Position numbers and translations under genes: made by a program
Notes under the pieces: generated by a model
What the model was told of the DNA's origin: nothing
The model's input: the letters and a program-made list of their open reading frames with translations, nothing else
Database searches by the model: none
Shown here: one piece after another, positions 7,873 to 15,232 of the stretch
Position numbering within the stretch: the first letter of the stretch is position 1
Layout of the letters: each line of letters starts with the position of its first letter
DNA from: Paracoccaceae bacterium
GTDB lineage: Bacteria > Pseudomonadota > Alphaproteobacteria > Rhodobacterales > Rhodobacteraceae
DNA: 45,775 nt
Assembly: GCA_016936395.1 (NCBI GenBank)
Contig: JAFGXY010000062.1
Coordinates: 1 to 45,775 of the forward strand
Direction of reading: 5' to 3'

Positions 7873-9435
7873 ATGGCTATTCTTTTCGTCGGTCCGTCGT
7901 CTGATTACCCATCAATTACGACTGCGATGCTTTTTGCTGCTCCCTCGGACACGATCGTTCTGGAGGATGGCTACAGCAACGAGATTGCCGACGTCTTGCA
8001 CAGTGGCATGACAATCTATGGTGAACTGAACTCGACGGGGATTGTTCTTCGGCTTGCTTCTGGGGTTACATCGGTCACGTTGTCCGGACTTGCGGCGATA
8101 AACATTGCGGATTCGTCTGATGGCAACGCCATAACCGGAAACGATGGTGACAATCAGATCACGGTCACCGCAGGGACCGACTCGGTCAATGGCGGCCTGG
8201 GGGAAGATCGGCTGATTGTTGATTACGCTTCGGCAATCGGAAACGTCACCGGCGACTCGACATCAAGCTTCACCGAAGCGGGTGGTCGCGGGCGCATGGT
8301 GACCATAACCAACGGCACCTTTGAACATTTCACCATTCTCACCGGCGATGGCGCAGACACGATCACGGCCGGTGACGGCAACGACATCATCACGAGCGGC
8401 GGCGCCTCGGACCGGCTGACCGGCGGGATGGGCAACGATACGCTGACGGCGGCGGCAGGGGACGACACGCTGCTTGGCAATCAGGGCAACGACATGTTGT
8501 TCGGTGCTGACGGTCAAGATTGGATGCATGGCGGTCAGGGCACCGACCAGCTTAATGGCGGCGCCGGTGCTGATACGCTGGACGGAGGCCTGACCCATGA
8601 CACGCTTTATGGCAATCAGGGCAATGATGTGCTGTTTGGCAGCGATGGCGATGACTTCCTGCATGGCGGCCAGGACAACGACATGCTTTATGGCGGCGCG
8701 GGCAGCGATGTGCTGGCCGGCGGCTTGGCCGATGACACGATGGATGGCGGCGACGGCGTCGACATTGTGGTCTACCTGACGGCGACTTCAGGCGTGAACG
8801 TCGATCTGGGTCAGCAATCTGGCGCGCAGCTGGTCAGTCTGACGGAAGGCCGCGATACGCTGATCTCTATCGAAAACCTGTTCGGCAGCAATTTTGATGA
8901 CCGCCTGACCGGTGGCATTGCTGCCAACTACATCATTGGCGCTGTCGGGAACGATACGATCAGCGCAGGCGACGGCAACGACAGGTTGATCGGCGACTCG
9001 GGCAATGACTTGCTGTATGGCAATCAGGGCGATGACGGATTGTATGGCGGCGCTGGCTCTGACTACATGCACGGCGGCCAAGGCAATGACTACCTTAATG
9101 GCGACGCGGGCAATGATACTTTGGTGGGCGGCATCGGCAACGACACGATTTACGGTGGTGCAGATGCAGATGTTTTTGTCTTCCAGACGGCAGCGGCGGC
9201 CGGGGTCAACAGGATCATGGATTTCGTGCAGGGCGTCGACAAAATTGGCATTTCTGGCGCCCTTGCCGAGATGTTCCTCGACGCGTCACTTGATCTGGAG
9301 GACGCTTTGATCTGGGACTCGAACAACAGCGAACTTTATGTGGACCTCGAAGCGCTTGGCCAGCAGGGCACGGTTCTGATTGCCGAACTGAACAACACCT
9401 ACTCGTTGGGTGCAGGCGATTATGTGTTTGTCTGA
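7873..9435 (+). CDS. Secreted RTX (hemolysin-type) calcium-binding protein
   Basis: This 520-residue protein lacks a Sec signal peptide, as expected for type I secretion. About 25 glycine-aspartate nonapeptides of the form GGxGxDxLx occupy roughly residues 155-310 and 355-440. They should fold into parallel beta-rolls that bind calcium outside the cell. Between the two blocks is a short module with ENLFGSNFDDRLTGG, common in RTX proteins. The C-terminal segment with DVFVF, IMDFVQGVDKIGIS and the terminal YVFV fits the secretion-signal region. The N-terminus is beta-rich and resembles a short beta-helix start. No catalytic domain is visible, so it is likely a structural matrix, S-layer or adhesin protein. 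No type I transporter genes are in the window. GGGAGA precedes the ATG. Confidence 0.88.
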   Translation: MAILFVGPSSDYPSITTAMLFAAPSDTIVLEDGYSNEIADVLHSGMTIYGELNSTGIVLRLASGVTSVTLSGLAAINIADSSDGNAITGNDGDNQITVTAGTDSVNGGLGEDRLIVDYASAIGNVTGDSTSSFTEAGGRGRMVTITNGTFEHFTILTGDGADTITAGDGNDIITSGGASDRLTGGMGNDTLTAAAGDDTLLGNQGNDMLFGADGQDWMHGGQGTDQLNGGAGADTLDGGLTHDTLYGNQGNDVLFGSDGDDFLHGGQDNDMLYGGAGSDVLAGGLADDTMDGGDGVDIVVYLTATSGVNVDLGQQSGAQLVSLTEGRDTLISIENLFGSNFDDRLTGGIAANYIIGAVGNDTISAGDGNDRLIGDSGNDLLYGNQGDDGLYGGAGSDYMHGGQGNDYLNGDAGNDTLVGGIGNDTIYGGADADVFVFQTAAAAGVNRIMDFVQGVDKIGISGALAEMFLDASLDLEDALIWDSNNSELYVDLEALGQQGTVLIAELNNTYSLGAGDYVFV

Positions 9436-9453
9436 TCGTCCCCTTCCAAACTT

Positions 9454-9476
9454 GGCTCCGCCCGAAAGGCGGGGCC
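9454..9476 (+). terminator. Probable terminator of the RTX gene
   Basis: GGCTCCGCC-cgaaa-GGCGGGGCC forms a 9-bp stem with one G-U pair and a 5-nt loop, 18 bp after the RTX stop codon. The following bases (ATCCTTG) are only weakly T-rich. Confidence 0.65.
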
Positions 9477-9489
9477 ATCCTTGATAACG

Positions 9490-10242
9490 ATGAACCAGAC
9501 AAGACCAGACCCAGAACAGAGTCCGGTCGCGATTGGGGCAATCGGTGGCAGCGGCAGCCGCGTGCTTGCCCGGATCATTCAGGCGGCTGGCATCTCGATC
9601 GGGGCCAATCTGAACAGCGCCTTTGATAACCTCGAGTTCACCGCGCGGTTCAAGACGACACAGATTGTCAACTTGCCCGACCCTGATTTCTTTGCCCGAC
9701 TGCCCGAATTCGAAGCCCTGTCGCTGGAACAGATGGGGTCCTCAGGCGAGAAGCGCTGGGGCTGGAAAGAACCGAATACCCATGTGGTGATTGACAGGAT
9801 CCTTTCTGCCTACCCAAAGATGCGCTACGTGCACTTGTTGCCTAACGGCTTCGACATGGCCTTGTCCGGCAACCAGAACCAGCCGCGACTTTGGGGCCAA
9901 ATCTATCTTGGTCGTTCGGTCTCGGAGCCGATAACACCCGACGAAGCCTTGGCCTACTTTTGCGAGGTTCATCGCCGGATTGACGCGCTGGCCCAGCACC
10001 CCCACAACCAAAGCCGTATCCTGATCGTAGAGTTCGAGGCGCTCTGCGGCGATCCGAAAGCCGAGAACGCGCGTCTGCTGGATTTTCTTCAGATATCGCC
10101 AAGGGTGCCTTTGGAGGCTCTGATCAACATCGTCCAAAGCCCCGCCACAATCGGAAGAGGGCGCGCTGTTGATCTCGCTTGTTTCGGGGCTCTGGACATC
10201 AGCTACATGAAGACAAAGCTTCCCCATATGATGCAGTCTTGA
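9490..10242 (+). CDS. Sulfotransferase-family protein
   Basis: This protein has 250 residues. AIGAIGGSGSRVLARII near the N-terminus is a variant 5'-phosphosulfate loop. WGWKEPNTH and RYVHLLPNGFDMALSGNQNQ match the following strand and the 3'-phosphate-binding segment of prokaryotic sulfotransferases. The loop lacks the usual K/R-T/S-G-T order, so activity is less certain than for the other two sulfotransferases. The ATG at 9490 is chosen; an in-frame TTG at 9481 lies within the terminator flank and has no ribosome-binding site. The gene follows the RTX gene rightward and meets the exonuclease gene tail to tail at 10329. A role in sulfating a surface glycan or protein is inferred from context. 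Confidence 0.72.
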   Translation: MNQTRPDPEQSPVAIGAIGGSGSRVLARIIQAAGISIGANLNSAFDNLEFTARFKTTQIVNLPDPDFFARLPEFEALSLEQMGSSGEKRWGWKEPNTHVVIDRILSAYPKMRYVHLLPNGFDMALSGNQNQPRLWGQIYLGRSVSEPITPDEALAYFCEVHRRIDALAQHPHNQSRILIVEFEALCGDPKAENARLLDFLQISPRVPLEALINIVQSPATIGRGRAVDLACFGALDISYMKTKLPHMMQS

Positions 10243-10328
10243 TCTCCCCAGTCACCGCGCGGCTGAGGTGCAGTGCCATGCGGTTTCACCCTAAGACGTT
10301 GACGGTCTTGGGCTATGGTGCTTGCAAC

Positions 10329-12404
10329 TCAGTTCAGGTCTTTCAGCAACCGCCCGTGGCGGCGGACTTCGGTCAGCACGTCGCCAAAGGTGGCAAGACC
10401 GCGGCCTTGAAGCATCGGCATCAGTTTCAGGAACGCGTCTGCGGTCGCCACGGTATCGCCGATCGCCGTGTGTCGTGCCTCTTCGGGGATGGTGATGCCA
10501 AGGCGATGCGTCAGCGCGTCAAGGCTGTGCACCTCGTGCTGGCCATAGATCACGGCCGACAGCAGCACGGTATCGAACACCGGATGGTCAAAGCGCAGGC
10601 CAAGCGCGGGCTCCATCCGTCGTAGGAACTCCATGTCGAACGGCGCGTTATGGGCGATCAGCACCGCGCCTTCGGCAAACTTGTGAAAGCGCGCCGCCAC
10701 CTCTTCGACAAAGGGTGCGTCCTGCACCATGGCTTCGGTGATGCCATGCACTTCGGTTGACGACAGCGGAATAGGCCGGCGCGGGTTGACCAGCGTGTCA
10801 AACACCTCGCCTTCAACCCGGCGGCCATTGACGATGCGGACGGCGGCAATTTGCACGATCTCGTCGCCCTGCCCCGGCAACAGGCCGGTGGTTTCGGTGT
10901 CGAACACCACATAGGTCAGGTCTTCCAGCCTTGCGTCCTGCACCTTTTCGTTGCGCGCCTTGGACAACAGGTCAAAGTCATAGACCACCGCGCGGGCAAT
11001 CGGGGCCGGGCGGCGCACCACGCGGCGGGCCTGCGGGATGGGCAGGCACAGGCTGTGCCCGCCCTGCCCGGCGCTTTCAGGCCAGATCTCGGTGGCCAGT
11101 GACGCCAGCACCGCCCGGCGCGGCACATCGGTGACGCCCGGTTCCAGCGGCGCACTCAGCCAGTCTTCCAGTTGCGCCATCGGCAAGGCGCCGCCGTCCC
11201 AGGTCAGCCGGATCAGCGCACCGGTGCCATCTTCTGCCACCGACACCCGGAATGCCCGCGCCAGACCTGCCCGCCCCATCGCCTCGGCCAGACCGGACAG
11301 CAGGGCGATCACCTCAAAGCCGTTGCAATGCAACAGCAGTTCCGCCGCCTCACCTTCAACGACCAGCCCGTCACCCTCCATCCGGGCGCGCAAGCCGTCC
11401 AGCAGATCCGAGGCACGGGTCATCGCCAGCGGGCCGTTGTCGCTGCGGCCTTCATCGTGGCGGCGGGTCAGGTCGGTGACGGCAGCGGCAAGGCCCGCCA
11501 CCTCTTCGCGCAAGGCACGGTCCAGGGGGCCGGGGGCGGCCGCGCCCGGCGGGATCGCGGCAATCAGGGTCGACAGGTTGGCGGCAGGCCTGCGCACACG
11601 GTCAAACACCTCGGTCAGCAACGCCTCACGCCGGGCGTGGCTGGCAAGATCGGCGGTCACATCGCGCAGCGTCAGCACATAGCCGGGGCGCGTGGCCCGG
11701 TCACTGGCCAAAAGGCGCATTCGCGCCGACAGCACCCGGTCACCGTTCAGCGTGGTGCAAAGCAGGTCTGATGCCGCATCGGGGTCTTGGGTGGCGATCA
11801 GGCGCTGGTGCGCCAGCATGATCGGCCCTTCGCGCAGATAATCGAACAAGCGCCGATCCAACCCCGGCGCCGCCCGCCCTGCCCCGATCAGATCGACCGC
11901 GGTGCCATTGTAGAACGCCAGCGCATGATCGCCCGAGCACAGCAGAACCCCAACCGGCACATCGGACAACAACGCCTCCAGCCGGGTCTTTTCGTCGGTC
12001 AGGCGAATGGTTTCGCGCGCCACCGCCTCGGCCAGCGCATTGCGGGTTTCCGACAGCGACAGCGCCGCCGCGGTGGCCGCCGGGGCCAGATCGCCCAGAT
12101 ACTGCGCGATGGCGGCATCCATTTCGCCGGTCACGTCCGCATGCGCCCGCGCCCGCAAGGCGCCGGCAAGGGTGTCGATCGGCTTGGCCACGTTCACATC
12201 GAACAGATACCAGATCCACGTTACCAGCCCCAGAATGACAAAGGCCGCCACGACCCCGCCCTGCACGAACCCATCCAGCGTCTCGGGCATCGCCTGCCGG
12301 CGATACCCCAGCCACAGCCCGCCGATCAGCGCCGCAAGTGCCCCCCCTGCCAGACCTGCGAACAACAAGAAGATGCGGATGCGCAGCGACAGGTTCAGGA
12401 TCAT
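10329..12404 (-). CDS. Membrane PAS/degenerate histidine-kinase-like protein with C-terminal DnaQ exonuclease domain
   Basis: This 691-residue protein has two N-terminal membrane helices (about 9-31 and 46-67), a HAMP-like linker and a PAS-like domain (about 135-260). A kinase-like region follows (about 265-460). At the expected H-box position it reads VFDRVRRPAANLSTL with no histidine, and the ATP-binding boxes are eroded. The last 196 residues are a complete DEDDh exonuclease related to the DNA polymerase III epsilon subunit. Catalytic residues are D502 and E504 (FDTETTG), D590 (HNAPFDMEFL), H645 and D650 (HTAIGDTVATADA). Its gene starts 3 bp after a receiver-domain gene and ends the acs gene train. 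A membrane-tethered nuclease controlled by a sensor part is inferred; the substrate is unknown. Confidence 0.8.
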   Translation of the reverse strand: MILNLSLRIRIFLLFAGLAGGALAALIGGLWLGYRRQAMPETLDGFVQGGVVAAFVILGLVTWIWYLFDVNVAKPIDTLAGALRARAHADVTGEMDAAIAQYLGDLAPAATAAALSLSETRNALAEAVARETIRLTDEKTRLEALLSDVPVGVLLCSGDHALAFYNGTAVDLIGAGRAAPGLDRRLFDYLREGPIMLAHQRLIATQDPDAASDLLCTTLNGDRVLSARMRLLASDRATRPGYVLTLRDVTADLASHARREALLTEVFDRVRRPAANLSTLIAAIPPGAAAPGPLDRALREEVAGLAAAVTDLTRRHDEGRSDNGPLAMTRASDLLDGLRARMEGDGLVVEGEAAELLLHCNGFEVIALLSGLAEAMGRAGLARAFRVSVAEDGTGALIRLTWDGGALPMAQLEDWLSAPLEPGVTDVPRRAVLASLATEIWPESAGQGGHSLCLPIPQARRVVRRPAPIARAVVYDFDLLSKARNEKVQDARLEDLTYVVFDTETTGLLPGQGDEIVQIAAVRIVNGRRVEGEVFDTLVNPRRPIPLSSTEVHGITEAMVQDAPFVEEVAARFHKFAEGAVLIAHNAPFDMEFLRRMEPALGLRFDHPVFDTVLLSAVIYGQHEVHSLDALTHRLGITIPEEARHTAIGDTVATADAFLKLMPMLQGRGLATFGDVLTEVRRHGRLLKDLN

Positions 12405-12407
12405 GCC

Positions 12408-12800
12408 CTATGCCTCCACGCCCAGAAGACGGCGCACCTCGTCGCGCAACTCTTTCAACTCGAAAGGTTTCGAGATAAAGCCATCCGCCCCCAGCGCAAT
12501 GCCCTTGCGGCGCTCAATGGCCGATCCGCGCGCCGTCATCATCAGAATCTTCACATCCGCCAGCGACGGATCCAGCCGCACGCCCTGACAGATTTCATAG
12601 CCCGAAACCTCGGGCAGCATCACGTCCAGCAGCACAAGGTCGGGGTGCGTTTCGCGGATGCGGGCCATCGCATCGGCCCCGTTGGCAATGCGGTCATGGT
12701 CATAGCCTTCGCGCGACATCAGGTAATCCAGCGCGATGGCAATATTGTCTTCATCCTCGACAACAAGGACTCGGTGCCGTCTCCCCCCTTCGGCCGTCAT
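12408..12800 (-). CDS. Single-domain response regulator (CheY-like receiver)
   Basis: This protein has 130 residues with only a receiver domain. The acidic pocket is E15/D16 (VVEDEDN), the phosphoacceptor D59 (LLDVMLP), the switch threonine T89 (MMTARG) and the lysine K111 (SKPF). There is no DNA-binding or enzymatic output domain, so it must act through protein contact. Its stop lies 3 bp before the start of the PAS/kinase-like/exonuclease gene, its probable partner. That partner seems unable to phosphorylate it, because the H-box histidine is missing. A separate kinase or small phosphodonors such as acetyl phosphate are possible donors (inference). A strong GAGGGGGG sequence precedes the ATG. 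Confidence 0.92.
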   Translation of the reverse strand: MTAEGGRRHRVLVVEDEDNIAIALDYLMSREGYDHDRIANGADAMARIRETHPDLVLLDVMLPEVSGYEICQGVRLDPSLADVKILMMTARGSAIERRKGIALGADGFISKPFELKELRDEVRRLLGVEA

Positions 12801-12813
12801 CTTTTCCCCCCTC

Positions 12814-13335
12814 TTAGCCTGCGGCGCAGGCAGCGGCTTGAAATCCGTCTCCCTCGGGTGCGTTGACCCAGTTGGCCCCTTTCAGGGTGCCATCTTCGGT
12901 AATCTCGACGCCATCGCTGACCAGAATCTGCCGCCCCCCGGCACAGTCGAACACCATCAGCGCGTTGCTGACAGGACGCCAGCGACCAAAGTTGAACACC
13001 TTGGCCATCCGCAGGTCGGCATTGTTCGGATGCTGGGCAATCTGGCGCGTGTCCATGGCGATGAATCTGGTGGTGATCGGCGCCACCAGCGTCCACGGTC
13101 GCAGCGGCATCGACTCGACCGACTGCCAGACAACCTTTACCCCATCGGGCAATTCGGCACTGACGCGGTTGAACCAGTCGTATTCCAGCCAGACCGTGGT
13201 GCCGATCAGGCCAATGCCAGCCGAAACCGTCATTCCCCATTTGGGCAGCCGCCCCCGCAGCAGCTTGTTCAACGCCAGAAACATCCCGGCGAAAGCGATG
13301 GCGGCAACGATGGCAGCAATCAGTTCAAGGGCCAT
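12814..13335 (-). CDS. Conserved two-helix membrane protein of unknown function
   Basis: This protein has 173 residues. Two hydrophobic helices lie at about 5-25 and 33-50. A soluble C-terminal domain of about 120 residues follows, with CAGGRQILVSDG and a terminal AAACAAG. I do not recognise a named domain. AGGA precedes the ATG at 13335. It sits 14 bp downstream of the DUF294 gene and 13 bp upstream of the receiver gene, so it belongs to the same transcript. Its place between the nucleotidyltransferase and the signalling pair suggests an accessory membrane role in that system, but nothing in the sequence proves it. Confidence 0.75.
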   Translation of the reverse strand: MALELIAAIVAAIAFAGMFLALNKLLRGRLPKWGMTVSAGIGLIGTTVWLEYDWFNRVSAELPDGVKVVWQSVESMPLRPWTLVAPITTRFIAMDTRQIAQHPNNADLRMAKVFNFGRWRPVSNALMVFDCAGGRQILVSDGVEITEDGTLKGANWVNAPEGDGFQAAACAAG

Positions 13336-13349
13336 TCAGTCCTGTCTTT

Positions 13350-15173
13350 TCAGCTTCGGGCACCGCGGGCCTGACCCACGGCGGATTGCATGGTGCGCAC
13401 CACGACAAAGGCGTCGCGCAGGTGGCTGCGTTCGAAATCCGACATGTCGGACGGGGCAAGGAAGTTGTCGGGCTTGCGCCCCGACCGCACCAGCCGCGCC
13501 TGATTTTCCAGCCGGGTCTGCGCGATCAGGTCATAGGCTTCGATCAGGTCGCGCGCGCCCGAGACGCTGATCACACCCGCCGACTCGGCGGCCTCCAGCC
13601 GGGCGCGGGTGTTGGCCGGTTCCAACTGCCCGATCAGCGCATAGACCCGGCCAAGATCGACCACCGGCACGACGCCATTGTGCTTCATGTCGATATGGTT
13701 CTTGAATTCGCCCGACCGCACGGTGGCAAAGCCGCGCAACAGGCCAAGCGGCGGCGTGTGTTTCAGACTGTTGGCAATCATATGCGCCACGAAGATCGAG
13801 TTCTTGGCGGCCATCGCCAGCGTCTCGTGCTGCAATTCGGCAAACAGGCTGGCTTGCCCGCCGATGGGGCGCAGGTCGAACATCACGCTGGCCAGCATCT
13901 GCGCCATCGGATCGGGCGTTGCCACCCATTTGCGGAAATACCCGCGCCAGACCCGCATCGGCTGACACCACATCGGGTTGGTCGCCATCATGTCGCCCGG
14001 GCAATAGACGTAACCGCAGGCGTCCAGCCCGTCCGACACGATCTTGGCCAGCTTTGCAAAATGGGTCATGTCTTCCGCGGTTGCGGCATCGTCGATCATC
14101 AGGCAGTTGTCCTGATCCGACACGCCGGTTTGTTCCTGCCGCCCCTGACTGCCGCAGGCCAGCCACAGATAGGGCACAGGCGCGGGCCCAAGTTCCGCCT
14201 CGGCCAGGGCCAGCAGGCGGCGGGTCACCGTGTCGGCCACGTCGGTGATCAGCCGCGTCACCACCTCATGCGCGTTGTGGCCGCCCACCAGTTGCACCAG
14301 CAACTTGGGGATGCGCGCGGTCACGGAGGCCAATTCGCCAACGGTTTCCGCCATCGCCGCATCGCGCACCAGTTGCGCCGAGCTGACCGCCTGAAACCGC
14401 GTCAGGTCGGTCTGGGTGATCATGCCCACCAGACGCCCATCCTCGACCACCGGCAGATGGCCGATCCGGCGTTCCAGCATGATGTGCAGGATGTCTGACC
14501 CCAGCGAGTCCGGGCGCAGGCAAATCGGCTCGGGCGTCATCACCTCGGACACCGGGGTTGCAAGGTCCAGCCCGCCCGCCAGCACCTTGTTGGTCATGTC
14601 GCGCACGGTCACGATCCCGATGAACGCCTCGCCATCGACCACGCCCAACGATGACACCTTGGCATCGCGCATCTTCTGCGCTGCCGCCTTCACGCTTTCT
14701 TGCGGCCCCACGACCACCGGCTTTCGCGCCATCAGGTCGCCGACCTTTTGGGTCGTCAGATCGCCGGCCCGCGCCTCGCTGCTGCGGCCCCGGCTGAAAA
14801 AGCGGTTGAAGGCCGGCACCGTCGCCAGCAGCCTGCGGTATTCATCGACCGGCAACAGCAGCAGCACGGTGTCTTCGGTGACGCGCGCCGTGGTCACCGC
14901 CAGCCCGTCGCGCGCCAGACCCCGCTCGCCAAAGCTGTTGCGCGGCCCCAGAAGCGAGATCACCTGCCCCGAGGGTTCCTGCACTTCGACCGAGCCGCGC
15001 TTGATCAGATACAGCCCCTTGAGCGGTTCGCCGGCGTGATAAACCTCTTCGCCGGGAATGTAATGTCTGCGGCTGAAGGAATGGGCGACACGCGCCAACT
15101 CGTCCCGCGGCAGGGAATCGTAGGGGTGGACCGTTTCCAGAAAGCCGATGATGGGTTCGATCGGGTGGTCCAT
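13350..15173 (-). CDS. cNMP-binding/CBS/DUF294 putative nucleotidyltransferase
   Basis: This 607-residue protein has four parts: a cyclic-nucleotide-binding-like domain (about 10-130), two CBS domains (about 145-265), a DUF294 nucleotidyltransferase domain and a DUF294 C-terminal domain. The transferase motif is CGSQGRQEQTGVSDQD (340-355), the GS-x-GR-x-E...D-x-D signature shared with GlnD/GlnE-type enzymes. CBS domains usually sense adenine nucleotides, which fits a gene train that also encodes acetyl-CoA synthetase and adenylate kinase. The ATG at 15173 has AAGGA at ideal spacing; an upstream TTG start would overlap that site. The family is often found next to symporters of the VC_2705 type (established). 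The target of nucleotidylation, if any, is unknown; modifying the transporter or the regulator is a natural guess. Confidence 0.88.
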   Translation of the reverse strand: MDHPIEPIIGFLETVHPYDSLPRDELARVAHSFSRRHYIPGEEVYHAGEPLKGLYLIKRGSVEVQEPSGQVISLLGPRNSFGERGLARDGLAVTTARVTEDTVLLLLPVDEYRRLLATVPAFNRFFSRGRSSEARAGDLTTQKVGDLMARKPVVVGPQESVKAAAQKMRDAKVSSLGVVDGEAFIGIVTVRDMTNKVLAGGLDLATPVSEVMTPEPICLRPDSLGSDILHIMLERRIGHLPVVEDGRLVGMITQTDLTRFQAVSSAQLVRDAAMAETVGELASVTARIPKLLVQLVGGHNAHEVVTRLITDVADTVTRRLLALAEAELGPAPVPYLWLACGSQGRQEQTGVSDQDNCLMIDDAATAEDMTHFAKLAKIVSDGLDACGYVYCPGDMMATNPMWCQPMRVWRGYFRKWVATPDPMAQMLASVMFDLRPIGGQASLFAELQHETLAMAAKNSIFVAHMIANSLKHTPPLGLLRGFATVRSGEFKNHIDMKHNGVVPVVDLGRVYALIGQLEPANTRARLEAAESAGVISVSGARDLIEAYDLIAQTRLENQARLVRSGRKPDNFLAPSDMSDFERSHLRDAFVVVRTMQSAVGQARGARS

Positions 15174-15232
15174 GTCAGTCGTCCTTTGCAAGCAGCGCGC
15201 CCCCGGATGACTCCGGGGACGCGCATTTGCCT

